A program made the translations under genes and the position numbers. From assembly GCA_947296835.1 (NCBI GenBank), contig CAMYQS010000112.1:1-5336 (forward strand): a DNA stretch of 5,336 nucleotides. The letters are read 5' to 3'. Below are positions 1-5,336 of the stretch, in pieces. This stretch comes from an uncultured Atopostipes sp. (lineage in GTDB: Bacteria > Bacillota > Bacilli > Lactobacillales > Carnobacteriaceae_A). A model generated the notes under the pieces. It did not search any database. It had not been told where the DNA came from and saw nothing but the letters and a program-made list of their open reading frames with translations. Within the stretch, counting starts at the first letter, position 1, and the number at the start of each line of letters is the position of its first letter.

Positions 1-540
1 GCCATAACCTAAGCGTGCCCCATCCATAAATAAAACCATGTCATTTGCATTGCACACTTCTCTTAGATCAGTCAATTCTTGTTTCGAATAAATCGTACCT
101 GTTTCAGTAGGATTCGAAATATAGACCATACCGGGTTGAATTTTATGGAAATTACTTTTATTATTCCAGTATTCATCCGCTAATGTTTTTACTTCATCCG
201 CATAAATCTTACCGTCTTCACTTGGAATCGGCAGCATACGATGGCCAATCGCTTCAATCGCACCAGCCTCTAGGTTATTAATGTGTCCACTATCTGCTGT
301 AATCACACCGTGAAAAGGTCTAAGTGACGACGCAATCGCTACAATATTCGTCTGCGTACCGCCAGTTAATAAATGTACCGCAATGTCTTCTCGACCTATT
401 GCCTTTTTAATTTTCGTGATCGCATTTTCTGTAAAACGATCGGTTCCATACCCAGTGGTCGCTTCATCATTTGTTTGAATTAATCGTTCAAAAATTGATG
501 GATGCGCACCATGCGTATAATCATTGTCCATGTAAATCAT
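1..540 (-). CDS. Threonine aldolase-like PLP-dependent lyase, N-terminal 180 residues (cut by window edge)
   Basis: Probably a cytoplasmic, PLP-dependent enzyme of the threonine aldolase / beta-eliminating lyase family, which cleaves L-threonine or allo-threonine to glycine and acetaldehyde. Visible family features are a GYGTD segment at residues 30-34, the phosphate-binding GGTQTN loop at 60-65, a histidine (H86) in SGHINNLEAGA where the family stacks a His on the PLP ring, and FMDGAR at 171-176, whose aspartate (D173) contacts the PLP ring nitrogen. The Schiff-base lysine lies beyond the window; family members are about 340 residues, so roughly 160 are missing. The start at 540 (MIYMDN) is chosen because AGGAGG lies 7 bases upstream at 548-553; the in-frame Met at residue 4 is less well placed. 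It follows the terminator of the upstream operon and appears to have its own promoter. Fold-type I aminotransferase-like lyases with other substrates cannot be excluded. Confidence 0.88.
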   Translation of the reverse strand, partial: MIYMDNDYTHGAHPSIFERLIQTNDEATTGYGTDRFTENAITKIKKAIGREDIAVHLLTGGTQTNIVAIASSLRPFHGVITADSGHINNLEAGAIEAIGHRMLPIPSEDGKIYADEVKTLADEYWNNKSNFHKIQPGMVYISNPTETGTIYSKQELTDLREVCNANDMVLFMDGARLGYG

Positions 541-547
541 TCATCGT

Positions 548-580
548 CCTCCTACATAACATCTATACTAGATTGTACCA
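548..580 (-). promoter_or_regulatory. Extended -10 promoter and ribosome binding site of the threonine aldolase-like gene
   Basis: Read on the minus strand, TACAAT (577 to 572) is preceded by TGG (580 to 578), an extended -10 arrangement. No good -35 hexamer sits 16-18 bases upstream, which fits an extended -10 promoter. The ribosome binding site AGGAGG occupies 553 to 548, 7 bases from the ATG. The predicted leader is about 25 bases. The promoter lies just after the terminator of the preceding operon, which supports separate transcription. The ribosome binding site is clear; the promoter is a motif match only. Confidence 0.5.
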
Positions 581-621
581 TTTTTTACCAAAGGAATTCA
601 TTACATTTTGCTTAAAATTTC

Positions 622-658
622 AAAAAGGACTTCTTCCTAAATCAGAAAGATAGTCCTT
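622..658 (-). terminator. Intrinsic terminator of the chromate transporter / hydrolase operon
   Basis: On the minus strand, AAGGACT (658 to 652) pairs with AGTCCTT (631 to 625). After one bulged A, a further six pairs (UCUUUC with GGAAGA, one of them G-U) close a 7-base loop. The stem runs into five consecutive U residues. It starts 17 bases after the stop codon of the hydrolase gene and lies upstream of the next gene's promoter, so it should end the operon. Confidence 0.85.
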
Positions 659-675
659 CATGTGATTGCTAGTTA

Positions 676-1365
676 TTATAGTTCAATAAAGTCTCCAATA
701 GTTAACACTTTCCCAACCCCATCATCCAGTAAATCGATATAGTCGTTTGGATCTTGTTCAATCATTGGAAATGTATTGTAATGAATAGGAACAGCTTGTT
801 TCGCTTTTAACCATTTCGTGGCAACAGCCGCATCTTTTGGACCCATCGTAAAATTATCACCGATTGGTACAAAAGCAAGATTGATATCATTCATTTCACC
901 AATTAACTTCATATCGGAATATAGTGCCGTATCCCCTACATGATAAATAGTTTTGTTATTAATGGAAACTAATATACCTGAAGCCAAACCTAATGTTGTT
1001 GGCATTTCATCATCTGGATTTAGCTGAAGGGATGAGCCATGAATGGCGGGTGTTAATTTCACACGGCCAAACTCAAAGTTGAAGCTTCCACCTGGCTGCA
1101 TCCCATGTGCCTCGACATCTTTTGAGCTTAAATATTCTGCAATTTCGACTGTTGTAACAACCGTTGCACCTGTTCGTTTTGCGATTTCAATCGTATCGCC
1201 AAAATGGTCACTATGCGCGTGAGTTAAAAGGATATAATCTGCTTCAACCGTGTCAACCACTAAATCACAAGCTTCATGACCATTAATAAAGGGATCGAAT
1301 AGTAAGTTTGTGCCATCATCTGTCAGGATTGTTACTACTGAGTGTCCATGATAAGTGACTTTCAT
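676..1365 (-). CDS. UPF0173 family metal-dependent hydrolase (metallo-beta-lactamase fold, YtkL-like)
   Basis: A predicted cytoplasmic hydrolase of 229 residues, the usual length for UPF0173. The metal-binding signature THAHSDH is at residues 48-54 (H49, H51, D53, H54). Further likely ligands are H109 in AIHGSS, D145 in YHVGDT and H195 in VPIHYNTFP, and the family-typical FVPIGDNFTMGP lies at 165-176. All expected dinuclear-site residues are present, so the enzyme should be active. The family's substrate is not established. The start is supported by AGGAGG at 1373-1378, 7 bases upstream. Only 25 bases separate it from the chromate transporter gene before it, with no terminator between them, so it is most likely the last gene of that operon. 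Involvement in metal or oxyanion stress is inferred from position alone. Confidence 0.93.
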   Translation of the reverse strand: MKVTYHGHSVVTILTDDGTNLLFDPFINGHEACDLVVDTVEADYILLTHAHSDHFGDTIEIAKRTGATVVTTVEIAEYLSSKDVEAHGMQPGGSFNFEFGRVKLTPAIHGSSLQLNPDDEMPTTLGLASGILVSINNKTIYHVGDTALYSDMKLIGEMNDINLAFVPIGDNFTMGPKDAAVATKWLKAKQAVPIHYNTFPMIEQDPNDYIDLLDDGVGKVLTIGDFIEL

Positions 1366-1390
1366 TCAAAATCCTCCTCAAATTTTGTTC

Positions 1391-1957
1391 CTATAATTGC
1401 CCGTTAATCAGATTCCAAATCACGTTTAGCACGCCCGCTAAAACCATGACTAAAATCGGACTTTTTCTGTACTTCATTAATAATACCATTGAAAGAATAA
1501 ACAATATGACTGCGGGAAGACTAATACCTGATAATATAATCGCATCATTACCCCATAATGCTGTAATTAATAAGCTTAGACCTGCTGTAGAGATCATCGC
1601 GACAACTGCGGGACGTAAGGTTTTAAGTAGATTTTGTAAAATATCTAATGAATTATATTTCGTATATAACCAAGCTATAAACGTTACCAACAAGAATGAC
1701 GGTGTGATATTTCCTAGTGTGGCAGCAATAGCGCCACCAGTTCCGGCAATTTGTAAACCAACAAAGGTTGCTGAGTTAATCGCAATGGGGCCAGGCGTCA
1801 TTTGTGAAATCGTAATGAGATCCGTAAATTCCGTCACAGACAACCAACCATTACCCTCTACCACAACACTTTGAATTAAGGGTAACGCTGCATAACCGCC
1901 ACCAAAACTAAAGGCACCAATCTGCAGGAAGCTCCAAAATAATTTTAAGTAAATCAT
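1391..1957 (-). CDS. Chromate transporter, short-chain CHR family, second protein of the pair
   Basis: An integral membrane protein of 188 residues. Short-chain CHR proteins of about 190 residues occur as tandem pairs, each matching one half of a long-chain ChrA of about 400 residues, and export chromate only when both are made. The CHR signature FSFGGGYAALPLIQ is at residues 17-30 and the second motif MTPGPIAINSATFVG at 53-67. LRPAVVAMISTAGLSLL at 114-130 is the start of a later membrane segment, and hydrophobic stretches fill most of the chain. Its ATG overlaps the upstream gene's TGA as ATGA, so translational coupling is expected; a GGGG-containing ribosome binding site lies about 10 bases upstream. 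By analogy with the Bacillus subtilis ywrB-ywrA pair this is the C-half partner. Chromate as the physiological substrate is a family inference; other oxyanions such as sulfate are possible. Confidence 0.93.
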   Translation of the reverse strand: MIYLKLFWSFLQIGAFSFGGGYAALPLIQSVVVEGNGWLSVTEFTDLITISQMTPGPIAINSATFVGLQIAGTGGAIAATLGNITPSFLLVTFIAWLYTKYNSLDILQNLLKTLRPAVVAMISTAGLSLLITALWGNDAIILSGISLPAVILFILSMVLLMKYRKSPILVMVLAGVLNVIWNLINGQL

Positions 1958-2529
1958 TCTAATCGTTCCCCTTTTATGTTTAGATAGTGTAGAGCTATAC
2001 CGATTACAACACTTAATAAGATAATAACGATGACACTGACATTAAAGACCGCGTTGGCGATAAAAGCAATGATCATCATTATCGTTAGAATCATATCTTT
2101 TTCTTTGATAACACCAAGGGCCATTTCACACGATACAGCAACTACGACCGCTGCTACTCCAGCTTCCATTCCCTCTAGCAATAATGTGATAATCTGATTT
2201 TCTCTAAATACATCATAGAATACTGAAATTAAAGAAATAATGAAAAACGGCGGTATAACTGTACCGGCTACCGCAACTAATACACCAATTAAGCCTGCCA
2301 AGCGAAAGCCTACAACAATTGCTGCGTTAACCGCAATCGCTCCTGGTGCTGATTGGGCAATGGCTGTAATATTTAACATCTCTTTTTCCGTAATCCATTT
2401 ATATTCATCTACAAATTTCGATTTCATTAGCGTTACAATAACGTATCCCCCACCAAAGGTAAAGGCACTTAAATAAAGTGTTGATAAAAATAATTTCCAT
2501 AATAGTTTTAAATCAGTTTTTTGCTTCAT
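1954..2529 (-). CDS. Chromate transporter, short-chain CHR family, first protein of the pair
   Basis: An integral membrane protein of 191 residues, the other half of the CHR pair. The CHR signature FTFGGGYVIVTLMKSKFV is at residues 23-40. WITEKEMLNITAIAQSAPGAIAVNAAIVVG at 45-74 contains the second conserved block, here APGAIAVN where its partner has TPGPIAIN. Hydrophobic segments at about 81-105, 118-140 and 147-180 suggest five or six membrane spans. It is first in the operon: a candidate promoter and a GAGGA ribosome binding site (2540-2545, 10 bases from the ATG) precede it, and it overlaps the next gene by four bases. No regulator gene of the ChrB or Lrp/AsnC type, sometimes found beside chromate transporters, is present in the window. 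The family call is firm; function with its partner is inferred from known tandem pairs. Confidence 0.93.
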   Translation of the reverse strand: MKQKTDLKLLWKLFLSTLYLSAFTFGGGYVIVTLMKSKFVDEYKWITEKEMLNITAIAQSAPGAIAVNAAIVVGFRLAGLIGVLVAVAGTVIPPFFIISLISVFYDVFRENQIITLLLEGMEAGVAAVVVAVSCEMALGVIKEKDMILTIMMIIAFIANAVFNVSVIVIILLSVVIGIALHYLNIKGERLE

Positions 2530-2530
2530 T

Positions 2531-2570
2531 AGTATAACATCCTCTACTATACTCTTATGTTTTTATAGTA
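2531..2570 (-). repeat. Overlapping dyad repeats across the chromate operon start region
   Basis: Two inverted repeats overlap here. TACTATA (2545-2551) and TATAGTA (2564-2570) form a 7-base dyad with a 12-base spacer; its distal arm covers the candidate -10 element. AGTATA (2531-2536) and TATACT (2548-2553) form a 6-base dyad that places the GAGGA ribosome binding site in an 11-base loop ending one base before the start codon. Either could be an operator or a leader hairpin. The sequence is AT-rich and the arms are short, so chance is a real alternative. Confidence 0.35.
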
Positions 2571-2593
2571 CTGAAAATCCTACGGTTAATCAA
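2565..2593 (-). promoter_or_regulatory. Candidate sigma-A type promoter of the chromate transporter operon
   Basis: On the minus strand, TTGATT (2593 to 2588) and TACTAT (2570 to 2565) are 17 bases apart, each matching four of six consensus positions. Transcription would begin near 2558, giving a leader of about 28 bases. It lies between the terminator of the preceding gene (2611-2644) and the first chromate transporter gene, where a promoter is expected. Confidence 0.45.
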
Positions 2594-2610
2594 AAACAAT
2601 CCGTTCGGAC

Positions 2611-2644
2611 AAAACAAAAAGAGGCGTCTCATCGAAACACCTCT
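2611..2644 (-). terminator. Intrinsic terminator of the YczE-like membrane protein gene
   Basis: On the minus strand, AGAGGTGTTTC (2644 to 2634) pairs with GAGACGCCTCT (2630 to 2620) in an 11-base-pair stem with two G-U pairs and a 3-base GAT loop. The stem is followed by a T-rich tract (TTTTGTTTT). It begins about 11 bases after the stop codon of the membrane protein gene and isolates it from the chromate operon. The plus-strand reading has a weaker T tract, and no plus-strand gene leads into it. Confidence 0.9.
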
Positions 2645-2655
2645 CATTTTATTAA

Positions 2656-3306
2656 CTATTCTGTTGAATCGATAATATTCCATTTGATGAAATACTTTTC
2701 GATAATTGGCATATATATATTTAGTAATGGACCAAATGATAATGCTGAAACTATTGTGCCTTCACGAATAGTAAATGATTCGTTTGAAATTAACGTTATG
2801 ATAACAGCTAAAACTAGAAATACAATATCAATGTATTGTCTAATTTGACCAAATATTTTATTCGTCTTTCTTGAAACAACCATCGCAAAACTTTCAACTG
2901 GCATGGTGACTAAGTCGAGTACCATAATCATCCCAATAAAGAATGGTGACCAGAATGATCCGATAATTAATAGAACCAATCGCATGAAGTAACCTTCGAC
3001 AACTAATCCACTTAATACCGTAAATAGCACTAAGTTAATAGCTTGGCCTAATAGTGCACCAACGAATACTTGAAGGAATAATTTCCAAGTAGCATCTTTC
3101 TTTAAGATTAAAACTTGTAAACCTACAAACAAGACTTGTGCAATTGAAACAATATCACCAACACGGAGTCCTGAAGCATATGCAACAGATTGATTAAAGG
3201 CATCAAATGGTGCTAAACCAATTGCGGCTTGAATTTGTAAACCAATACCAAATGCGGCTAATAATAATGCAGCGATTAATATGATAAACTTACGCATAGT
3301 CGACAT
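2656..3306 (-). CDS. YczE/YyaS/YitT family integral membrane protein
   Basis: A 216-residue polytopic membrane protein. Hydrophobic segments lie at about residues 6-28, 50-68, 76-100, 108-132, 158-176 and 184-204. The N-terminal GIGLQIQAAIGLAPFDAFNQ (20-39) resembles the conserved glycine-rich GLxPxD segment of the YczE group (COG2364), and REGTIVSALSFGPLLNIYMP (181-200) matches the C-terminal GTxxxALxxGP region of the family. The biochemical role is unknown; a Bacillus YczE is encoded near sfp and has been linked to lipopeptide production, but that link need not apply here. The start (MSTMRK) is chosen for its AGGAG at 3314-3318, 7 bases upstream; a second Met at residue 4 is possible. It has its own promoter and terminator and is probably a single-gene transcript. 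Family call fairly firm, function unassigned. Confidence 0.85.
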   Translation of the reverse strand: MSTMRKFIILIAALLLAAFGIGLQIQAAIGLAPFDAFNQSVAYASGLRVGDIVSIAQVLFVGLQVLILKKDATWKLFLQVFVGALLGQAINLVLFTVLSGLVVEGYFMRLVLLIIGSFWSPFFIGMIMVLDLVTMPVESFAMVVSRKTNKIFGQIRQYIDIVFLVLAVIITLISNESFTIREGTIVSALSFGPLLNIYMPIIEKYFIKWNIIDSTE

Positions 3307-3343
3307 GTATTTTCTCCTTCGCTTATAAAAATGTCCATCATAT

Positions 3344-3372
3344 ATTATACACGTTTATTAATCTACCGTCCA
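3344..3372 (-). promoter_or_regulatory. Near-consensus sigma-A promoter of the YczE-like gene
   Basis: On the minus strand, TGGACG (3372 to 3367) and a perfect TATAAT (3349 to 3344) are separated by 17 bases. The start point would be near 3337, giving a leader of about 30 bases with AGGAG before the ATG. The -35 hexamer falls 27 bases after the methyltransferase stop codon. No intrinsic terminator is seen between the two genes, so some read-through from the methyltransferase is possible. Confidence 0.7.
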
Positions 3373-3398
3373 TTGGATATCTATGAAATACAGGGCTA

Positions 3399-4019
3399 TT
3401 ACGGGATATAACGGTAAACTTCAAAGCATTCTCGATTATTTAGAAGATATTTCTTATTTTTAATTTTCTGTATTTTCTGAAATGGCGTGTTGTGATCCAA
3501 ATAATAGCCAAAACTAATTTCAGGATAGTATAAAATAATATCAACGACTCTAGGATGCTCTTTAATCGATTCTTCTATATTGTTTAATACTTTCTCAAAT
3601 ATATTAACCATAAAGGGATTGAAAAAATAAAAGACATTATCATTCGCTTCAACCAAATAATCTTCAGCTTTTATTTCAAGTAATCTAATATCTTGCCCTC
3701 TCTTTGGAAACTTATCGACATAATCCGCGTAATTTTGAACCAAGTGTGAAAATGCTGCATCATTTACTTCGATACCCGTCGTTGGAATTCCGAGTCTATA
3801 GTTTAAATAATATAAAATTCGTCCTTTCCCACTTCCAAAATCAACTAGTCGACTATTCTCTAATCCTTCATACTCTTCAATAAATCGATCTAAGTCCGCG
3901 TAAGAGGATGATTCTGTTCGTAAATAATCCATATTCACACCAAATGGCCATTCAATTAAACCAGTTGTTTTGATATTTAACTCTTTGTCCATTAACTGAT
4001 CATATTCTTTTTCTCGCAT
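3399..4019 (-). CDS. Class I SAM-dependent methyltransferase of unknown target
   Basis: A 206-residue protein with a Rossmann-fold methyltransferase core. Motif I is LVDFGSGKGRI at residues 58-68 (the SAM-binding glycine loop), followed by the acidic strand end GIEVND at 82-87, where E84 should bind the SAM ribose. VFYFFNPF at 129-136 occupies the motif IV position, with NPF in place of the NPPY-type sequence of amino-group methyltransferases. No target-recognition domain, signal peptide or membrane segment is seen, so it is likely cytoplasmic. The target (protein, RNA or small molecule) cannot be told. The reading frame is open for 29 codons further upstream, but the start at 4019 is preferred for its AAGGAGG 6 bases away. 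It diverges from the aminopeptidase gene, and the next gene downstream has its own promoter. Confidence 0.82.
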   Translation of the reverse strand: MREKEYDQLMDKELNIKTTGLIEWPFGVNMDYLRTESSSYADLDRFIEEYEGLENSRLVDFGSGKGRILYYLNYRLGIPTTGIEVNDAAFSHLVQNYADYVDKFPKRGQDIRLLEIKAEDYLVEANDNVFYFFNPFMVNIFEKVLNNIEESIKEHPRVVDIILYYPEISFGYYLDHNTPFQKIQKIKNKKYLLNNRECFEVYRYIP

Positions 4020-4025
4020 GATTTG

Positions 4026-4032
4026 CCTCCTT
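4026..4032 (-). promoter_or_regulatory. Ribosome binding site deciding the methyltransferase start
   Basis: AAGGAGG on the minus strand lies 6 bases before the ATG at 4019. The longer in-frame ATG at 4106 has no comparable site, and the 29 residues it would add show no family similarity, so the shorter protein is preferred. Confidence 0.85.
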
Positions 4033-4042
4033 TTCATTTTGC

Positions 4043-4178
4043 TTTCATTCATTCTACTAGAGAACTTGAAACATTTCACGAATATATAACATATTGAATG
4101 AAACAATCTTATTTTACAGTACTCTTCAAAAGAAGATATTGTCTTTCTAAACAGATAACAACGGTTACTTCTCTAGTA
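4043..4178. repeat. Inverted repeats in the divergent intergenic region
   Basis: The region at 4020-4236 separates the methyltransferase from the divergent aminopeptidase. TACTAGAGAA (4055-4064) and its exact complement TTCTCTAGTA (4169-4178) face each other about 104 bases apart; the second copy touches the -35 region of the aminopeptidase promoter. TTTCATTCA (4043-4051) and TGAATGAAA (4095-4103) form a 9-base dyad that encloses a smaller one, TGAAA-CA-TTTCA (4067-4078). The latter pair lies in the likely methyltransferase leader and could fold in RNA. The positions are exact; a role as operator or leader structure is inference. No convincing methyltransferase promoter was found: the best candidate, TTGTTA-17-TATCTT reading leftward from about 4160, is weak. 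Confidence 0.4.
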
Positions 4179-4193
4179 TATTGTATGAGTGTT

Positions 4194-4230
4194 TGCTATA
4201 ATTAATTTAATCATTTTTTAATTAAGGAGA
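4194..4230 (+). promoter_or_regulatory. Extended -10 promoter and ribosome binding site of the leucyl aminopeptidase gene
   Basis: A perfect TATAAT at 4197-4202 is preceded by TGC at 4194-4196, giving an extended -10 element. The hexamer 17 bases upstream (TAGTAT, 4174-4179) is a poor -35, consistent with reliance on the extended -10. AAGGAGA at 4224-4230 is the ribosome binding site, with AGGAG 7 bases from the ATG. The predicted leader is about 28 bases. Confidence 0.65.
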
Positions 4231-4236
4231 AGATAT

Positions 4237-5336
4237 ATGAATTTAACAACTGGCAAAAAATACGACGCTTCAGTTTATTTAGTACCTGCGGATGACGCAC
4301 TAGACTTCTTAACAGAGGACCTGCGTGAGTATGCGCTGGAATCATTCTCATTTACAGGAAAATTAAATGAAACTTTCGTCAATGTTGGCCCTCAATCAGA
4401 TAACATCGTACTTGTTGGTTTAGGTGCTGCAGATAAAATCACGCGTGATCACTACGTAAAAGCTGCGCATAAAGCAGCACAGACGCTTGAAGCAAACAAG
4501 ATTAAGGAAGCTAATATTTCAGGCTTTACATACGGTGAAATCAAAGACGAAGTCGCTTTACAAGGTGCTGCGGAAGGTGTGTTACAAGCTGCTTACTCTT
4601 ACCAAGAATACAAGACAGAGAAAAAAATTGCTGTACTAGCAGAAGTAAGTTTAGTATCTGAAGTAGCGGATGCAGACAAGCTTGTTGATGAAATAACTAA
4701 CGTATTAGCTGGTATTAATTTTACACGTGACTTAGTTAATACACCTGCTAATGACTTGTACCCTGAAACTTTAGCAAATAAAGTAGAAGAAGCATTCGAA
4801 GGGACAGCTGTTGAAGTAGAAGTATTTGATAAAAAAGCACTAACCGATTTAGGTGCTGATGCAATCTTAGCTGTTTCACAAGGTTCTAGTAAAGAACCGC
4901 GTATGATTGTATTAAAATACTTGCCATTAGGACCTGACGCACCCATTGCTTCGTTAGTTGGTAAAGGTGTAACGTATGATAGTGGTGGATACGCGATTAA
5001 GACAGCTCGCGGTATGGCTACAATGATGACAGATATGGCTGGAGCAGCGGCAATGATTGGAACAGTTCAAGCTCTTGCAGCAAACAACATTCAACAAAAC
5101 GTCGTCGCAGTTATTGGTGCAACTGAGAACTTAATTTCAGGTGAAGCATTCAAAAACGGTGACATCATTAATACGCTAAAAGGAACAACAGTTGAAGTAT
5201 TAAATACCGATGCTGAAGGAAGACTTGTCTTAGCGGATGTCTTATACTACACAGCGACTGAATTCAAACCAAGCTTCATGATTGATGCCGCAACATTAAC
5301 AGGTGCCGTTATTGCAGCTTTAGGAATGAACATGAC
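4237..5336 (+). CDS. pepA: Leucyl aminopeptidase, peptidase family M17 (cut by window edge)
   Basis: A cytosolic zinc/manganese aminopeptidase that removes N-terminal residues, often leucine, from peptides; M17 enzymes are normally hexamers. The first 366 residues are present out of about 450-500. Residues 1 to about 150 form the variable N-terminal domain and the catalytic domain follows, opening with FTRDLVNTPANDLYPETLA at 162-180. Two-metal ligands are visible as K243 and D248 in VGKGVTYDSGG, D266 in MTDMAGAA, and D325 and E327 in NTDAEGR. The catalytic K255 (GYAIK) and R329 are present, so the enzyme should be active. The position two before D266 is Met where many relatives have Lys. The start is fixed by a good ribosome binding site and a promoter in the divergent region. 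The symbol follows M17 usage; in lactic acid bacteria pepA can also mean an unrelated glutamyl aminopeptidase. Confidence 0.95.
   Translation, partial: MNLTTGKKYDASVYLVPADDALDFLTEDLREYALESFSFTGKLNETFVNVGPQSDNIVLVGLGAADKITRDHYVKAAHKAAQTLEANKIKEANISGFTYGEIKDEVALQGAAEGVLQAAYSYQEYKTEKKIAVLAEVSLVSEVADADKLVDEITNVLAGINFTRDLVNTPANDLYPETLANKVEEAFEGTAVEVEVFDKKALTDLGADAILAVSQGSSKEPRMIVLKYLPLGPDAPIASLVGKGVTYDSGGYAIKTARGMATMMTDMAGAAAMIGTVQALAANNIQQNVVAVIGATENLISGEAFKNGDIINTLKGTTVEVLNTDAEGRLVLADVLYYTATEFKPSFMIDAATLTGAVIAALGMNM

Noticed and set aside
471..653. Plus-strand open frame of 60 codons starting at a TTG
   Set aside because: It is antisense to the start of the threonine aldolase-like gene and to its promoter, has no ribosome binding site, and shows no family features.
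1446..1874. Plus-strand open frame of 142 codons
   Set aside because: It lies wholly antisense within a clear chromate transporter gene; its sequence is the mirror of the conserved CHR coding frame.
2240..2476. Plus-strand open frame of 78 codons
   Set aside because: It is antisense to the conserved motifs of the first CHR gene and has no start signals of its own.
4020..4106. 29-residue N-terminal extension of the methyltransferase
   Set aside because: The strong AAGGAGG site 6 bases before the ATG at 4019 marks the true start; the extension has no ribosome binding site and lies over leader sequence.
4599..4946. Minus-strand open frame of 115 codons rich in Ser, Thr and Ala
   Set aside because: It is the antisense shadow of the aminopeptidase gene, whose M17 motifs are unambiguous; low-complexity composition is typical of such shadows.
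1..5336. Possible defence system, mobile element or transferred island
   Set aside because: All seven genes belong to ordinary chromosomal families. There are no transposase or integrase genes, terminal repeats, attachment-site-like duplications or obvious shifts in composition.

Overview
The window is AT-rich bacterial DNA with strong AGGAGG-type ribosome binding sites, short intergenic gaps, and protein families typical of low-GC Bacillota. A member of the Bacilli is most likely, perhaps a lactic-acid-bacterium relative, but nothing seen fixes the genus. It reads as ordinary chromosome: no RNA gene, CRISPR array, transposase, integrase or phage gene was found.

Layout. Six genes lie on the minus strand and one on the plus strand. 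From the left: (1) the first 180 codons of a threonine aldolase-like PLP enzyme (540 to 1, cut by the window edge); (2) a likely three-gene operon read from 2529 down to 676, made of two short chromate-transporter (CHR) proteins overlapping by ATGA and then a UPF0173 metallo-beta-lactamase-fold hydrolase, closed by a good intrinsic terminator at 622-658; (3) a YczE/YyaS/YitT-type membrane protein (3306 to 2656) with its own near-consensus promoter and an intrinsic terminator at 2611-2644; (4) a small class I SAM-dependent methyltransferase (4019 to 3399); (5) after a 217-base divergent intergenic region, a plus-strand M17 leucyl aminopeptidase (4237 onwards) that runs off the right edge after 366 codons.

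How they fit together. The two CHR half-proteins should work as a pair in the membrane, because short-chain CHR proteins are encoded in tandem and together match one long-chain ChrA. The hydrolase shares their transcript by position, but a functional link is only inferred. The aminopeptidase and threonine aldolase are cytoplasmic amino-acid and peptide metabolism enzymes. The membrane protein and the methyltransferase have no assignable substrate.

No convincing new system is visible. The points most worth a second look are the hydrolase in the chromate operon, the dyad repeats over the CHR promoter and ribosome binding site, the paired 10-base inverted repeats in the divergent region at 4020-4236, and the methyltransferase of unknown target.
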